From: Aulostomus chinensis
Taxonomy: Eukaryota > Chordata > Actinopteri > Syngnathiformes > Aulostomidae
Direction of reading: 5' to 3'
Length of the DNA stretch: 64,000 nt
Assembly: GCA_037954235.1 (NCBI GenBank)
Contig: JBBMOA010000017.1
Span: 1,911,001-1,975,000, forward strand
The notes under the pieces: generated by a model
Databases searched by the model: none
Told to the model about the DNA's origin: nothing
Seen by the model: the letters and a program-made list of their open reading frames with translations, nothing else
Program-made: the position numbers and the translations under genes
Part shown: one piece after another, positions 46,501-59,571 of the stretch
Layout of the letters: every line of letters starts with the position of its first letter
How positions within the stretch are numbered: the first letter of the stretch is position 1

Positions 46501-49251
46501 CAGTCCATGAGAACCGAAGCAAAGAGCTGGCCAGTGCTTTCAATATACGAAAGTCAGATTGCAAGAGATGAAGACGATGTGCAGTCGGTCCTTACAGCAT
46601 CCCACTGAATGCACAAATCCTAGTCAAGAGCAGGGGTTCCTGTCAGGGGATCTGTTTACGTGTCACGTATTGTGAGTGGTGAAGTCATTTTAGTTTTTAT
46701 TTGTCCTGCAAGAACTAAAACTCAGCAGGCAATGCAGAAGAGACACAAGAGTCTTACATATTCCACAGGAGGTTGTCTTTGTTACACAGACATTCTGCAG
46801 CAAAAAGGACCTCATGGTGAAGGAGCTTTGCATGTTTACACAGAACTGAGTGATGGTGCACCAGCGTGTGATTTCATATTGCATTCCAGTGTTGGAATGA
46901 GTTGTTCCAGCTCAATATTCACTGCTGTAAGAGGGGTTGTGTCTGCTCTAATGTGCAGTTGTTAGCATGTCTGGCTAATTAGCTTAGCACAGACTGCCAG
47001 GGTACACATCAATACCTGCGTTAGCTACCGGAGGCCCGTTCCCGACCCAAACACTCACATCCACTGAGGAGTATTAAAGTGTTTGGAGGCTGCATGAATG
47101 CTACCAGCGTTGAGCTAACGTTGCGCTGTAGCTCTTCACTGGATTTATAGATACTCCAGTTACCCAAACTAATTTTACCTGATACGTTTACAAAAACACA
47201 CCATCATCCTCAGTTTGCGATCACAGTCAAATGTGGTGCACACCACACAGTGTACTTCATTGAGTTAAAGTGTCAGAAAAGACACACAGCTTAAGATGTA
47301 GTATCTCAGCACGAAAAATACATGCACACTGCTTTGTCTGGCTCGATGTGTGATGATGACGAACTTTTCCTTGGGAGACACATGTTAGCATGTCTCATTT
47401 AGCATCTTCTTGTTTAGACACTTTACAGTGAGTCAGCGGGAAACAAAGTCCGCCTAAGCAGTGTTTTCAGCTACTTCACGGCGCTAACGCTACGAGCAAA
47501 CTTTTGTCTAAGAAGGGTCCCAAATTACCTGCAACAAATTTGCTAAGAGAACAGCATTGTTGGTGCATGTTGCTACCCAAGACTAGCGAAACTGGAATAG
47601 AGGGACAGGACTTTTTGGGGAGCATATCTGCATTGAGTGTCCAGACTCCGATGTTGCCAGACTTGAATGGGTCCGACCCTGCACCCCAACACCTCATGAA
47701 GCCCACTGAGCTGGGTAACTTAGGACCCTGGAGGTATAAACTCCCCCATAAACCCAGGGATTCACTGGGAGGCTGCATAAAGGGCCGGTATACGATAAAT
47801 GTATTTAGTAAATTATGCAAAGCTACTCTAGACCTGGAAATAAGCATAATATATCGACTTTAAAAGTGGTGGTTCTACTTTATATGCAGAATGCAATAAA
47901 AGCCTGGTGATATAGGGTTATAATTCCAGTATCACTAATAATAGCACTGAGTGGGAGGATTAAAAGCAGAAATGCTTCTACTTTAAGAGTCATATAAACA
48001 TGGCAAGTGGAGCAGTTACATAAATGTAGTGTGGTGGCATTACCAGTGGGAATTAAGAGTTGTCTCTTATCAGTAATTGCACTGATTCATTGTCTAATCC
48101 TTGAAACCTTCACCCACCCACCAACCCTGTCTCAGTAAACTTAATCCAGCTATCTCCGCCTGTGGAGACACAACATGCGGGGCGTCAAATGTGGGAGCGC
48201 TGCGAGTTCGTCCTTATCAATGTGTCTACTCATATTTCTGACAAGGAAGCTTTCCCAGCCTTGACAACAGGATTTAAAGACTCCATGGAGACACTCAGAC
48301 ATCAAATCGTTCTTCATGCTTGAACCAAAAATGACACACGTGTAGGAATCCAAGGTCAAACAACACCTGTGAGTTTGAATGTTTGACTCTGGTTTCATGT
48401 TTGCTCTCACTGGTGTTGTCTGTTTTGCTTTGGACTGCTAGGCAAAGTTTGGGAAAGTGCAGAAGGTCTCAGGTTAAGTTTTAGTTTTTGGACTTTGGAC
48501 ATGCTGCCGAAACCCAAACACCTCTGCAGCAGGGGCAAATATTTGCTCGAGGTCCCTCTTTCCTCTTCCTCCTCTGCAGGATTCTCTCTACCACTCCTCA
48601 ATATAAATATGACCTCCATTCTATCCTGTTTAGGTGAGTGGTGTAAGTTGGGTCACGCTGAAGGGTTTGCTGGACACAGTCGAGGACTCTGATTGAAGCT
48701 CAGTAGCGATGATGAAGAGCCTTAAGAAGGGCCTTCACTGGACCTCTGCCCTGACCCTGCACAGGACAGTTGGACACGGAGAGCTCAGTCCACGAGGCTG
48801 TCGCGATGCTTTGTGTCTTCACATGGACAGAGAGAGAAGTAGGCAGTAAGTAAGTAAGTAAGCTAGTAAGTAGGCAGACAGAGAGCAGAGAGGTGTGATG
48901 GCCAATGTGAGGCAAGAGATAAACCCTGACCCTGACCCTGACAACCACCAAGAGTAACCAGAGCTGAAGATCATGTTCATTGAGATATTGAGATGGATTC
49001 ATTGGGCGAACCTTAAACATTGCTGTTCCTCATACAAGTGAACGAAACAAGAAGATATGTCAACAAAACACAACAAGATTTGAACCCGATGACTTCATCC
49101 AGATGGATTTGCTGGGAAAGTGAGCAACTTTGTGCAAATTTGGTTTCATTATTCTCATTTTCATAATTATTTTTTAAAGGTTTTCTTATTTTCAGTTGTA
49201 ACTCATGGAAAAACGAAGGTCTTGTGTGAGCTATCAACTGAGGAAATTTCC

Positions 49252-49252
<1 letters not shown>
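43571..49252. other. Non-coding stretch
   Basis: No gene supported. A plus-strand frame of 119 codons (47504-47863) faces a 123-codon frame on the other strand. Neither has a domain or splice context. A short AGTA tetranucleotide run lies at 48845-48872 and a CCCTGA triplet repeat near 48924-48941. Confidence 0.45.
48845..48872. repeat. (AGTA)n short tetranucleotide repeat
   Basis: Six to seven AGTA/GTAA units with one CT interruption. Confidence 0.85.

Positions 49253-49289
<37 letters not shown>
49253..49289. repeat. (CA)n microsatellite
   Basis: About 37 bp of pure CA repeat. Confidence 0.97.
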
Positions 49290-49291
<2 letters not shown>

Positions 49292-52200
49292 GACCTTGCC
49301 TGTGTGTGAGACCATGGGAAATCAAATGTTTGGACTTGCAAAACTAACAACTTGTGCCTAAAATATAGGAGCAGGTACTTGTTGACTCCGGGGTTCTCCT
49401 CCCTGCCGGACCCCTAATCTTTCCCTCCACTCACATGTTTGGAGAATGTTTTTTCATTGCAGTGAAGGGAGGCAGCTTCACCGATGTTTAAGGGGGCACA
49501 TTCATGATTACATTCATACTGCAGATCCTGCCAGTTAACAGCGAGGAAGAGAGCTAACAAACATGCACATTCCTTACAGTGGGGGTGGGGGAGGAGCTGA
49601 TGGGGGTTTGTTTTGTTGCCCTCCAGTCTTTCCACGGCCACAGGCTCTCTGACCTCTACAGCCGGGAAGGATCAGTGATTACAATCAACACTAATCCCTG
49701 ATGCACACCAACAACAGATATTCTAATCCCTGCCGTTTCAATCCGCCATAAACCTGGTGTGAGATGTTGGACAAGGGTCGCCCAGGTGATTTATGGCCCC
49801 GGAGCAGCCAGTGACCTGTGGCGGGACAGACAATAACCTGCTGACTGGTGGAGATTTCACCGGAATGTAAACATCTTAATTCTTGTTAATGGACTTCGGA
49901 TGTGCTTCTTGGTTTAGGAAGTACCAATAAAGTCGAACCTCTCAGAGTACAGCTAATCAGCCAGAACCTGGGGTGACAGAGGTATTTAAGGTGTCCTGTT
50001 TCAGATCAGACAGGCTGTTTCCTTTGGCCACAGAAACAGCAGAGAGGTGGCCCACACTGGAAGGGAAGGAGCCTCTGACCCAGACTTGTTCCTGGAGGAA
50101 GCCAACTGAAAGAAACATCTCAGCGTGTTTGTTCATAGTTTCATCTGTGGTCCAGCGGAGATTGCCAGCTAGAAATGTGACGTTCCTGCAATGTTCTAAG
50201 AATGTCCCAGTGTGTGCGCGAAGGCTTCCAATGCTCCCTGAAGGTTTCCAGAAAGTCAAGATGAGAAGTCAGTGTTAGGGAACCTAATAAAGAACTCTCA
50301 GATGATAGAGAGGGGGACGTTCCCTCTCGGTCTCTGTGTTCTCAAAAGCTTTGCAGATCCCACAGTATACTAACTGAAGTCATCAGACGCTTCTAGAACG
50401 TTTCAGTGCGTCTGGAAATTCTGTCCTTGGATGCTCAGTTATCAGATAAATGTTCTGCAAAGGTTCCTGCCATGTTACAAAAGGTTCTGCAAAGGAGAGG
50501 TACTGCTAGGACCTAAATAGAACCAAAAGACAACATTATACCATCGACCTGTACCATAGCGAACATGCTGACAAAGTGCTGCAGCGGAAACGTCCCTCAG
50601 CAATAAACCCCTGAACAGACAAAGAACATCCTGCACGTTCCTTGGAAGTCCTCCAAACAAAGTCCTTTACACCAGCGGGTCTCAGAGGGAAGAAACTACA
50701 GTATTTATAGCGGTGGAACTTTTTTTTCCTTTATGAGTCCTAAAAGGAACGTTTTCATATGACCTACAGAGACTCATACGCCCACTAAGTCCTCTTTGTA
50801 ACGTCACAATCTGAACATTAAATAAACAACATGGAACATCCACCTAAAGACTTCCATGGAACTTTGAAGAGCAGCACCCACATCAACAAACACACCAGTG
50901 TTGTGAGGGCCCCAGAGGTCCCCTATTATGTGGGTTCCTATTACAGACTTCCTGTAGGCCCTCGTGCACCAGTGAAACACCACTTACACCTCAAACGCCG
51001 ATGCTATCAGGGTGTTTGTGCCTCAGGAGGTCGTAACTGACGCTCAAACCAGATGACCACAGATTTAGACCTGCCAGCAGCCAACAGCAGCTCTCCACTG
51101 TTAAAGGCTTTTATTGTTGTGCTGAACATATCTGAATATGTATTTGCAAGCACAACTTCCAGCAAGGATTCATACTGACACCCAGGAGTGGAGCAGAATA
51201 CAAATCTGAGTGTGAGAGGAGAGAACTTGCCTCTCACTCACCTCAGAATCGCTTCGAGTCTGAGAGAGAAAATCCATAATTGTTTACGATTGTTATAAGA
51301 AGATCCATTAGCCGTCTATCAGCAGAGGCGGGTCAATACTCTGTAGTGGTCAGAGACGACACACATGAGCAAAGCACGTATGAATGTTTCATTACGTACA
51401 CTCTCCAAACTACCATCAGTACCTGCCGTTAATTATTCAGCAGATGCACCCAGCTGATGTTTTTGAAAGGGTTCCCGGTGCTGAGCGCTGCTCCAAACAA
51501 TAAAATGAGTTTCCACATCAAAAAAAGGCAAATGATGACAATGTCTATTATTTTTAGTTTAAAGAAAGTCAAATCTCAGCAGCCAGCCTCTGTACCACCG
51601 GATGAAAGGCCATGAACACTGAGGGTAAATCCGAAGTGTGATGCCTTGTGTTTCTGCAGGAACAGCAGAAATGCTAATAATGACTGGATGGGTGGGAAGA
51701 GAGGCAACAGATCAACCTCATTCAGTAGAAAGCAGCGTTGCTGAGGGACGTGTGAGAGGGAAATGTGGCTCAAAACAACACCTGAGGGACGGAGGGAGGA
51801 ATGCAGCGCCTGATCAAGTGCCAGGTGTCTGTGTGAGTGGGGACAAGGCCAGGTGAGACAGCTGGTGCTTCGGAGCGGCCCTCACTGACTCGCAGCTCAA
51901 CCCCACGCTGCTACATTCACCACGTGAAGGAAACACTGAAAACAAAAACAACATCCCCTGCTCACGGAGCACACAGGCTGGACTGTTTCCACGGGGACCT
52001 GCGGGAGAAATGAGACGATTCTCCAACAATCGACAAGTCGCTGCTTCAATGACTGAAACATTCACGGCATCTTCAAAAGCATCAGAGATTCACGACTGTC
52101 CTGTCTTACCCTCCCCCTCCTGGCTCCCCTACAACTGGGTGGAAACAAGTCAGACTACGTAATTATAGTACTCAAATATATTTGCATGCAAAGACAAATA

Positions 52201-52520
52201 AGAACTAATTACCTGCACGACAGGTTTGTACTTACGCTTTTCCTCTCATTTGAATGGAACAAATTCTGTTAGTCTGGTATGTGAGGAGAGGAGTGTCAGT
52301 CAGTGAGCGTTCACCTCTCGTCATCCTAACCCTGCAGGAACGCAGGAACCAGCTGTCAGGTTAAGAGGGGGCTCACATACACCTGCGTCCCGTAGGCCCC
52401 CAACTCACCTGGATATCCTCTCAGGATACGGGATGCTAACTAATGCAGACTCATGCTAACTAGCTGGTTGTCTAGGCACTTTCTTGACCAATGATTCTGC
52501 AAGTGCAAATTTAGGCCTCA
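49290..52520. other. Non-coding stretch
   Basis: The part near 49670-49810 has paired TAATCCC motifs and an imperfect inverted repeat and may be a regulatory element. From about 50100 to 50760 there are repeated ACGTTCC, GGTTC and TTCTGCAAAGG phrases suggesting an old degenerate repeat. No exon supported. Confidence 0.45.
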
Positions 52521-52990
52521 TGCAGCCCGGGGGTGCAGTGGTCCTCACTGTGGCCCCCAGCAAGAAGGTTGTGGGTGGAGCCCCGGCTGGAGCACGGGGT
52601 CTTTCTGGGTGAGTCTCCATGTTCTCCCTGTTCCTGCTGGGTTCTCTCTGGTACTCCAGCTTCCTCCACAGTCCAAAGACATCAAGAGGGACCAGGTTAA
52701 TCCAGACTCTAAATTGACCGTAGGCGTGGCTGGGAGAGCCAATGGTTGTCTGTCTCTATGTGTTGGCCCTGCCATGGACTGGTGACCTGTCCAGGGGGAA
52801 GGCTGCTGGGATAGGCTCCACCCCCACCACCCTCAACAGGAGGAGAGGGAGAAGATGGAGGGAGGGAGGGATGGATGGATGGATGGATGGAGGGAGGGAT
52901 GGATGGATGGATGGAGGGATGGAGGGATGGATGGAGGGATGGATGGAGGGATGGAGGGATGGATGGAGGGATGGAGGGATGGATGGACGC
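52521..52990 (+). mobile_element. SINE family A, copy 3, with expanded GGAT tail
   Basis: The body (52521-52854) matches copies 1 and 2 with a slightly altered 5' end (GCAGCCCGGGGGTGCAGTGG). It shares the copy-1 deletion after CCAGGGGGAA. The 3' end passes into about 130 bp of GGAT/GGAG units (52855-52986), far longer than the one or two units ending copies 1 and 2. The minus-strand frames at 52545-52775 and the Met-Asp-Gly-rich plus frames are artefacts of the repeat. Confidence 0.85.
52855..52986. repeat. (GGAT)n/(GGAG)n tetranucleotide block
   Basis: About 132 bp of mixed GGAT and GGAG units continuous with the SINE tail. Confidence 0.95.
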
Positions 52991-55900
52991 TTGGACCCAA
53001 GATACAGGATGAAATGAGTGAAAACTCTGACAATTCTGGTCTCACAGACACGCGTGAAGGGACCAGGACCTCCTCGCGCGGCTCTCTATGGTGGCAGGAT
53101 GACATCTGTTTGAATGATGTTGCCAGCACTGAGGAAACAAGGCCGGAGAGTCGATGTAGCTCTATGGCAGGGGGGAAATTGTTTTGTTGTATAGGAAACT
53201 TTATTTTCCAACTTATTTAAATGACATTCAGTGTTAGAAAACAATGTTCATGAAGTCTCTAAACAGTTGAGTCCTGGTCAGGCACAAACACACAAGCACC
53301 TGCCTGCAGAGTCTGGTTCCACCAACCCAGACGCCGCGTGATTCCTCATAGCTTTACAGCACCGACATCATGACGTTGAACCCGTGGATTCCAGGATTCC
53401 TCATTAATGTACGATCCGTTCAAAATACATAGCACCTTGTTTGGGTGACGTAAGATGTGCAGATTCTGAGTTGAAACAGGATGAACACTAATATTCCTTC
53501 AAGCAGAACTGATCATACTGACAGTGATGCCATCTAATTTATCCGCGTGTCCTCTCGAAGTGGACGCTCTGCAGCCGCTGCCTCAGGCCAGCGATGCTAC
53601 CTGGCATTTGAGCCCCTGCTACAAGAGTCGTATCTGGGCTTACATAAGCACAGTGAATGAAAGCAGTGTAGCGTTACCATTGTGTATTCTTTTCACTGTA
53701 CCATCTGGTGACTCGCTCTCCTCCACCCCCCATTACTCCCCCACTTTCTTTCCCTTTGTTTATATTTCTCTGTCTGTCTGTTGTTGACCGGCCTGCATCG
53801 TCCCACCTCCAGTGAGAGGCCTTTTCAGAAACAAGCCGGGGACTTTGCAGATATGACTGGAATGTTTTAGCTGCTAATACTCTGCCCTTTTGTTCCAGCA
53901 GTCCAGCAGCATTTGTGCCTGCGGGACCCGTCAGTCTCTCTAAGAACCAAGCTGCAGTCCTGCTTTTGTACTAATTACATCAAGTTGTCGAATCTTTCAA
54001 GTGATGTGTGAGTTTTGCATTTGCACTCCAGCAGATTTACTGCACTGTCGAATGAACCTTGTAGCCTGTGTGATTTATCTTCCCAGCAGATACGACTCCA
54101 CTCTCCCCCCCTCAAATTTCCCTGAGGGGGGAGAGAATTGAATCATGGATCTCATGAAACTGACCAGCTATCTGCTTGGTTGCCTGAAAACTGATGTACA
54201 TCTAAAACTGTTCAAGGTAAAATGAATTAAAAACGTCTGGCAGGACCACAGTCAAAGCAGGGCGTTCTGCGCCTCCACAACCCAACACAAGGACCGGTCG
54301 GTAAAGAACACCAAATTATCACAGTTAAGGTCTGCACTGCTCTGATTGGACGCTGGGCCGCTCAGATTCCACACCAGCTCTCAGGAGTGGCAGAAACCCA
54401 CACTTCAACCGTGACAAACCAAGAATTTAAACTGCAGTCATTCTAAGCCTCTTTAATCAAGTCATCGAGTTGAGCTCAAGTAGGAAGAATTGACCAGTTT
54501 GTAGACAAAATAACGTTTCCAGGAACTTCAGGGTGTTTTGTAAAATTACAGCACCTTTGAAATGCCGGCATGGGGCCAAATGGGGCTCATGAGCTCCGAC
54601 GGGACAGTAAAAGCTGCAGCATACTTTGGTGGCAGAGATCGTCTGGGGTGGTTGGTGCACATAGGAACCATTTACAGACCCACACCCTCGCTCTGAAGGC
54701 AGGTTGACACAAACGGGTCCACGATGAACAAAGCCAGAAGAACCCTCAGTAAGTGATGTCACCTGCTCCCATCTGAAAGCACAGACAGATTCCTGGACCC
54801 ACCCTGGGATTTGGATCCATACAAATTTGGTTATCTCCTCATCTATGCTACACAAATGGGTCTGGTATTTAAAATGGTTGACTGCTAACACACAGAAGAG
54901 GGGGAGCGAATTATGACCTTGACGGTCTTCTTCTTCTTGTCCGATCACCTCTGACATCCCGTTTTTCCGGTGGCACACTCGTAACGCGTACCCTCCAAAT
55001 ACTCCTCTGAGTTTGGCTGAGTTTCTGGGAAGTCCTCCAACACGATGGCAAAGACGTGATTTCCTCTTTCGATATAAGCTGGAAGCCTTTATCTTCAGGA
55101 GTGACCCACACCGACCTCAGTGACATCCAGCTTGTAGTGATAAAGCAAATTTCTGCTGCCGCCAGGTTTCAGAGTCTTGTAAAAGCTTTTCCCAGAGGAG
55201 CGGTGAGCGGCGCTGCAGCAAATTTGTACCCGCGGTTCTGATGTGAGCTTCAGTCTCCAGGATTAACGTTCATGTGTTTGGTTTGGAGCTTTTCCAGTTA
55301 TCTTCATATTTAGTGGACAGACTGAATCCTTAACTGCTCGCTGATCTGTAAGATGAGAAAACCAGCTGAGAGGCTAAAATCCAGGCGAATACTACAAACA
55401 GTTCCTGAACTTTTTCAAATATTCAGGTTTGCAAATGTGAGAATAAATCTCTTGGGGTTTAATCACTATTGTGCTTCATCGTTCGGTGACACACACAGAG
55501 GACAGTTGTGTGAGAACCGTTCAGGTTGTTGCTCTAACGTTGCTTGTGGGGGAGTTTAGAGAAGCAGCATGTGACAACATTAAGCCAAGCAAAAGGCTGA
55601 TGGCAAGGACACTCCATAATGACTGAAGTCTGCGGAGGGAGGGCCCTCTTCCTCCCCCAGGGAGGCTGAGCACAGAGGGAGTTCTTTCAATTAGTCAGAA
55701 ACTGCTGCAACAAAAAGCCCAACCTGCTTCCAGCTGCACCTCCAGGCTGGCCAGAGACAGCTAATCAAATCAAGACAGGGAGGATGCGGGCGAGGAAGCA
55801 CTGCGCGGTTAGCGAGGGAATAAGCAGGGGACGTGCTGGCGGCGGCGGTACATGTCAGGTGAGTCCTGCTCGGAGAGGCCTTGCTTTCAGGTTTGGACTG

Positions 55901-56749
55901 AGCTGACATGATGCGTCTTTGAATGCGTGCAGGCCTCCAGAGAGCGAGAGAGAGAGCCTTGACAACTGGAATGGTGAATGAAACGAGCGTCACACAGGAG
56001 CTCCGCGTCCAGTCGCTCACCAAATGATGCCAACATCCACGTCGCTCCCAGGGCACGGAAACCTGATCAGCGTCCTGACCGCTGGATCATGGATTCGTGT
56101 TCTGTGACTCTTTTTTAGATAATCGTCTCAGGGTGGCTTTGTTGTTCACTGGAGCCTTTCTGGTGTCACTTCAAAGCCAAGTGGGCCAGAGGGGGTTTAG
56201 CCTGGCTGGACCAGCCCCAGTCCTGCTCCCCTTTTCATGTCTGACACTCCATTTCTCTCTCTGACAAGCAGTCAGAGCAGAATCCAGGCCCCAGCACTAA
56301 TTACAGGTCACCATGTCAACAAAGAGGGACTCTCCCCACTTTTAAACCAATGGCTGACATCATGGCGGGGGGGGGGGGGGGGGGTGCACCAATGATTCAT
56401 CTTGATAAACCCTGGGAATAAACCATGTGTACCATCACCAGCAGCACAGCTGGTGTCCACTCAGAGCTGCGAGCTCTGTGGCCGTCCCATGACACCCACA
56501 TCATGGCTTTTTTTGATTTTGATTCCTGAGCTGGTGGGTGTGACGCGCTGGTGACGCTGCGGCCACCAACTTCAAGTCTCCTTCAGGTTCCAGCACAACT
56601 GTGATCGTTTGCACGACAAAATCCTATTGTGGTGCCACTGGGTCTTTCTCAGCTTCAGTTATTTATACTGTATATATTTATTACTCGGTTACTACATTTG
56701 CCTTCAGGTTCCTGGTCGGACTTAAAAATGAAGTCAGCTGTAGAGTCAA
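52991..56749. other. Non-coding stretch
   Basis: A 173-codon minus-strand frame (54457-54978) has no recognisable domain and is not called. An 18-base G run lies at 56367-56384. The parts around 55560-55850 and 56150-56340 look like unique DNA. No gene supported. Confidence 0.45.
56367..56384. repeat. G homopolymer (18)
   Basis: Eighteen consecutive G read directly. Confidence 0.95.
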
Positions 56750-57720
56750 AAATGAACCGCTCGTGGAAGCAAACTTTCCTGAGCGCGCTTCTAATTCACA
56801 CGGGAGGCGTCGCTCGTCCCAAACGGTCGCGGCAGAGTTCCAATCCTGCCTGCACAGTCGGGAATGGAATGAGAGGCAGCCGTGGGCGATACCAAGTCAG
56901 AGTGGCATTCAGGGGGGTCCGGCGCGTCCACTGCAGTTACTGTCGACATTACGGGACAAAAACACGCATGAACCGCTTCACTTTTACCACGCACAACTGC
57001 CTAGATGGCTCCCCATGTGACCTTTATGCGTTCCTAAGCTCCAACGGTGAGTTTTGGTGTCGTCGCCCTCCCCCGGCCCCCCTCCGTCGCCGCCCCCACC
57101 CACCGCACATGTATTCCAGTGGAGCGGCTCCGGCGGGGGCAGAATGTGGCGCTTCTTGTCCGAGACGACCGAGCCGCGACTCTTCCTCCCAACTTGCTGA
57201 AGTGTCCTCACTCGCGCGGCTGGATTACCGCCGCCCACAGGAATAATTCCCCTTCTTAGGTGAGTTCAGCGTCGCCGGCTGGAGGCTTTGGACGCTTTCA
57301 TCCGTTCTCACTCCTCCAAACTCTGAATTCTTGACGGCTTCGGCAGCAGTGACGTCATTTCACCAGCTAAAGTGCGTGTGAACGCGGGGGTTCAGGTGAG
57401 TGGTGTTGCTGGAGGTGTTCCGGCGCCGTCGGGGGGTCGCGGATGTCGGCATTCGCAGCGAATGTTGGGACCAAGTTGTGGCTGCGTGTTTCTGGTCCTC
57501 CGTTGCGCTCCGCGGCGGGGAGAGGAGATCTGGGGAGGTCGGTGGAAGGGAAGTTTCAGGCTGGAATGTGTTGAGAGTGGATTACTAAATTTCGGGGTGT
57601 TATTGTGTAACAAGCCCGCCATCGCGGGGCTCGGCGCCCGGCCAGGACCTCTCGGGGAGTTTGAAGTGTGATCAACCACCGATCGATGACTTGTGACAGG
57701 CTGGAGAGGTCTGCGTTCGG
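56750..57720 (+). promoter_or_regulatory. CpG-island-like region, candidate promoter and first exon of a gene to the right
   Basis: CpG density is clearly above the rest of the window, especially 57040-57240 and 57410-57540, with GC-box-like C/G-rich tracts. On the plus strand three strong donor matches occur: AACG|GTGAGT (57047), TTAG|GTGAGT (57260) and TCAG|GTGAGT (57396). This is the expected look of a non-coding or short first exon with alternative ends. Frames on both strands are long here simply because stops are rare in GC-rich DNA. I could not identify a product. In human, FRMD6 neighbours TMX1, so a downstream frmd6 first exon is a possible but unverified interpretation. Confidence 0.5.
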
Positions 57721-58446
57721 TCACCAGGAATGTGAGTTCCTTCCTCTGAGCTCCGGCCTCCTCCGCAGGGAAGAGCGGCTGAGGCTGAGCGTCCCGGCTG
57801 TCACCGACGGCTTCACCCTCCAGCTCCGTGGCATCGATCTCCTCAGGCTTCCAGAGACTCACCCGGCAGCTGCCTGTCACCTCTGAATGTGTAGCTCCAG
57901 GGCACGTCGGCAGGGTCAGGGCTCTGCCGGTTCCTGGGTTGGTCGCTAGTTACACCGCCCTGTCACTCATGTGTCAGGGTGAAGTCATGAAGGTGCTGCT
58001 CGGTGAGTGGAGTCACCCCCCAAGTGTCAGCTCGTCACCGTATTACTGCTAATAGAGCAGCGTCATGATTGCCGTTCTGTTTTCCCATGTTTGATGTCTT
58101 TAAACATCTCGAGTTGAGAGGGAAACTTGTCAAACTGATCAGTAGCTTGTGACTTGATAACCCTGCTCGTGGGCTCATGACGAGAACGCCACAGTCCCAG
58201 TCTGACTTGTTCACCAGATTGTGCAGCACTCCTGGTGACACAAGTCACTCTACATCCATCAGCCAATCACAAGCAAGCGAGTCCTCAACTACTTTGACTC
58301 TTAGATATCAGGATTTGCTGCCTTTTCTCTCAATTATGACAGAAAATCATAGAAAATGATGAGTTACTGGATGGTGGACACACGATTCCATTTGAATAGA
58401 GATGCCTCATTTTTGTTTGTCTTTTCAAAACCCAGCAGCTCATACC
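57721..58446. other. Spacer, possible additional exon
   Basis: After CCTCCTCCGCAG (AG at 57767-57768) a plus frame reads EERLRLSVPAVTDGFTLQLR and continues to TGA at 57884-57886 with high G/C third positions. The opposite strand is also open there, so neither is called. The remainder shows nothing. Confidence 0.3.
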
Positions 58447-58590
58447 ATGGCGTGCTGATGGCATGGCGTGCTGATGGCATGGCGTGCTGATGCCATGGCG
58501 TGCTGATGGCATGGCGTGCTGATGGCATGGCGTGCTGATGGCATGGCGTGCTGATGCCATGGCGTGCTGATGCCATGGCGTGCTGATGCC
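58447..58590. repeat. 16-bp minisatellite, nine exact-period copies
   Basis: Nine tandem units ATGGCGTGCTGATGGC / ATGGCGTGCTGATGCC, period exactly 16 bp over 144 bp, differing only at the penultimate base (G or C). His/Ala/Met/Pro-rich minus frames here reflect the 48-bp (16-codon) super-period and are not genes. Confidence 0.97.
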
Positions 58591-58768
58591 ATCACGCGTC
58601 CGTGTGTTGCTCTCCATATTAGCCAGAAACAATTAGCTATCAATTAAGCTGCTTATTATTTTGATGAGTGATGCTGAGAACAGCCTTTAGTTGCAGGTCA
58701 CAGATGTTACATCATGACAGTTACAGTTCTTCTCTAACTGGCAGGTCACAGATAAAAGCCCAGCCGGG

Positions 58769-58794
58769 ACACACACACACACACACACACACAC
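58769..58794. repeat. (CA)n microsatellite
   Basis: About 26 bp of CA repeat. Confidence 0.95.
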
Positions 58795-58968
58795 CCAGCG
58801 AGCTCATCATCGGTCCTGTGCGGGGGTCCTCAGTCTCAACGGTGCTTGAAACTGGAAGAAGAACCAAGTGTGTGTCTTAGTGATTCAGAACGACGGTGCA
58901 GGTGCTGTCTGGACAGGAAGACTGCTGCTTGAGCAGGAAATGGAGAGGAAACCTGAGCAAAGATGGCC

Positions 58969-58970
<2 letters not shown>

Positions 58971-59004
<34 letters not shown>

Positions 59005-59020
59005 TGTGAGTGTGTGAGTG
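58971..59020. repeat. (GT)n microsatellite
   Basis: About 50 bp of GT with GA interruptions at the right end. Confidence 0.95.
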
Positions 59021-59571
59021 ACTCATTGGAGGAGTGTGTGATGGGATGGCCCATCATTGCACAAGGCAATCCCCCCTTGGACTTAATCATTTTGTGAGTA
59101 ATGAGTGTGTTTTGCCTCTCTTCTCCGCGCCGCCGTGCAGGAGCAACGTGACACGTGACTCTACTTGTCACAGAGGAACTCTTCCAGTGAATTCTGGCTG
59201 TTATTGTGTTTCTGAACGTTCCAGCGGTTTCTCATTAAAGTCGGCATCAAAAGCCCCACTCCTACCTCTGCCTCAGGGCTGGCTTTCTCTGATGCTGGCA
59301 CTCTGAAGTGAATACAAAAACACAAGCTGAGGAAGAGCGCGCCGCTGCTGCTGTACAGGAAGTAACTGGAGATAACCTGTTTCACACTTGGTGCATCATC
59401 ACCTCTCCACCTGGCAGATTCTTCCAGGGAAGTCTGCTCGGAGTGGATTTCCTTATGAGCGTCGTGCTTGTTTCTCCTCCCCGTTCTGAGAGAAGGAGCC
59501 CTGTTTGTAATCAGCTGACCAAGGACAAGATGACCGAAGTTGTTATGGAGGAGGAGAAACTCTATCTCTGC

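Noticed and set aside
47476..47863. 119-codon plus and 123-codon minus frames over the same DNA
   Set aside because: Mutually overlapping, no domain, no splice context; chance length.
54457..54978. 173-codon minus frame
   Set aside because: No recognisable family, no exon signals and no upstream continuation. Left uncalled.
56629..57246. 205-codon plus frame in the CpG-rich region
   Set aside because: It crosses strong splice-donor matches and shows no domain. Its Pro/Arg-rich composition follows from high GC and stop scarcity.
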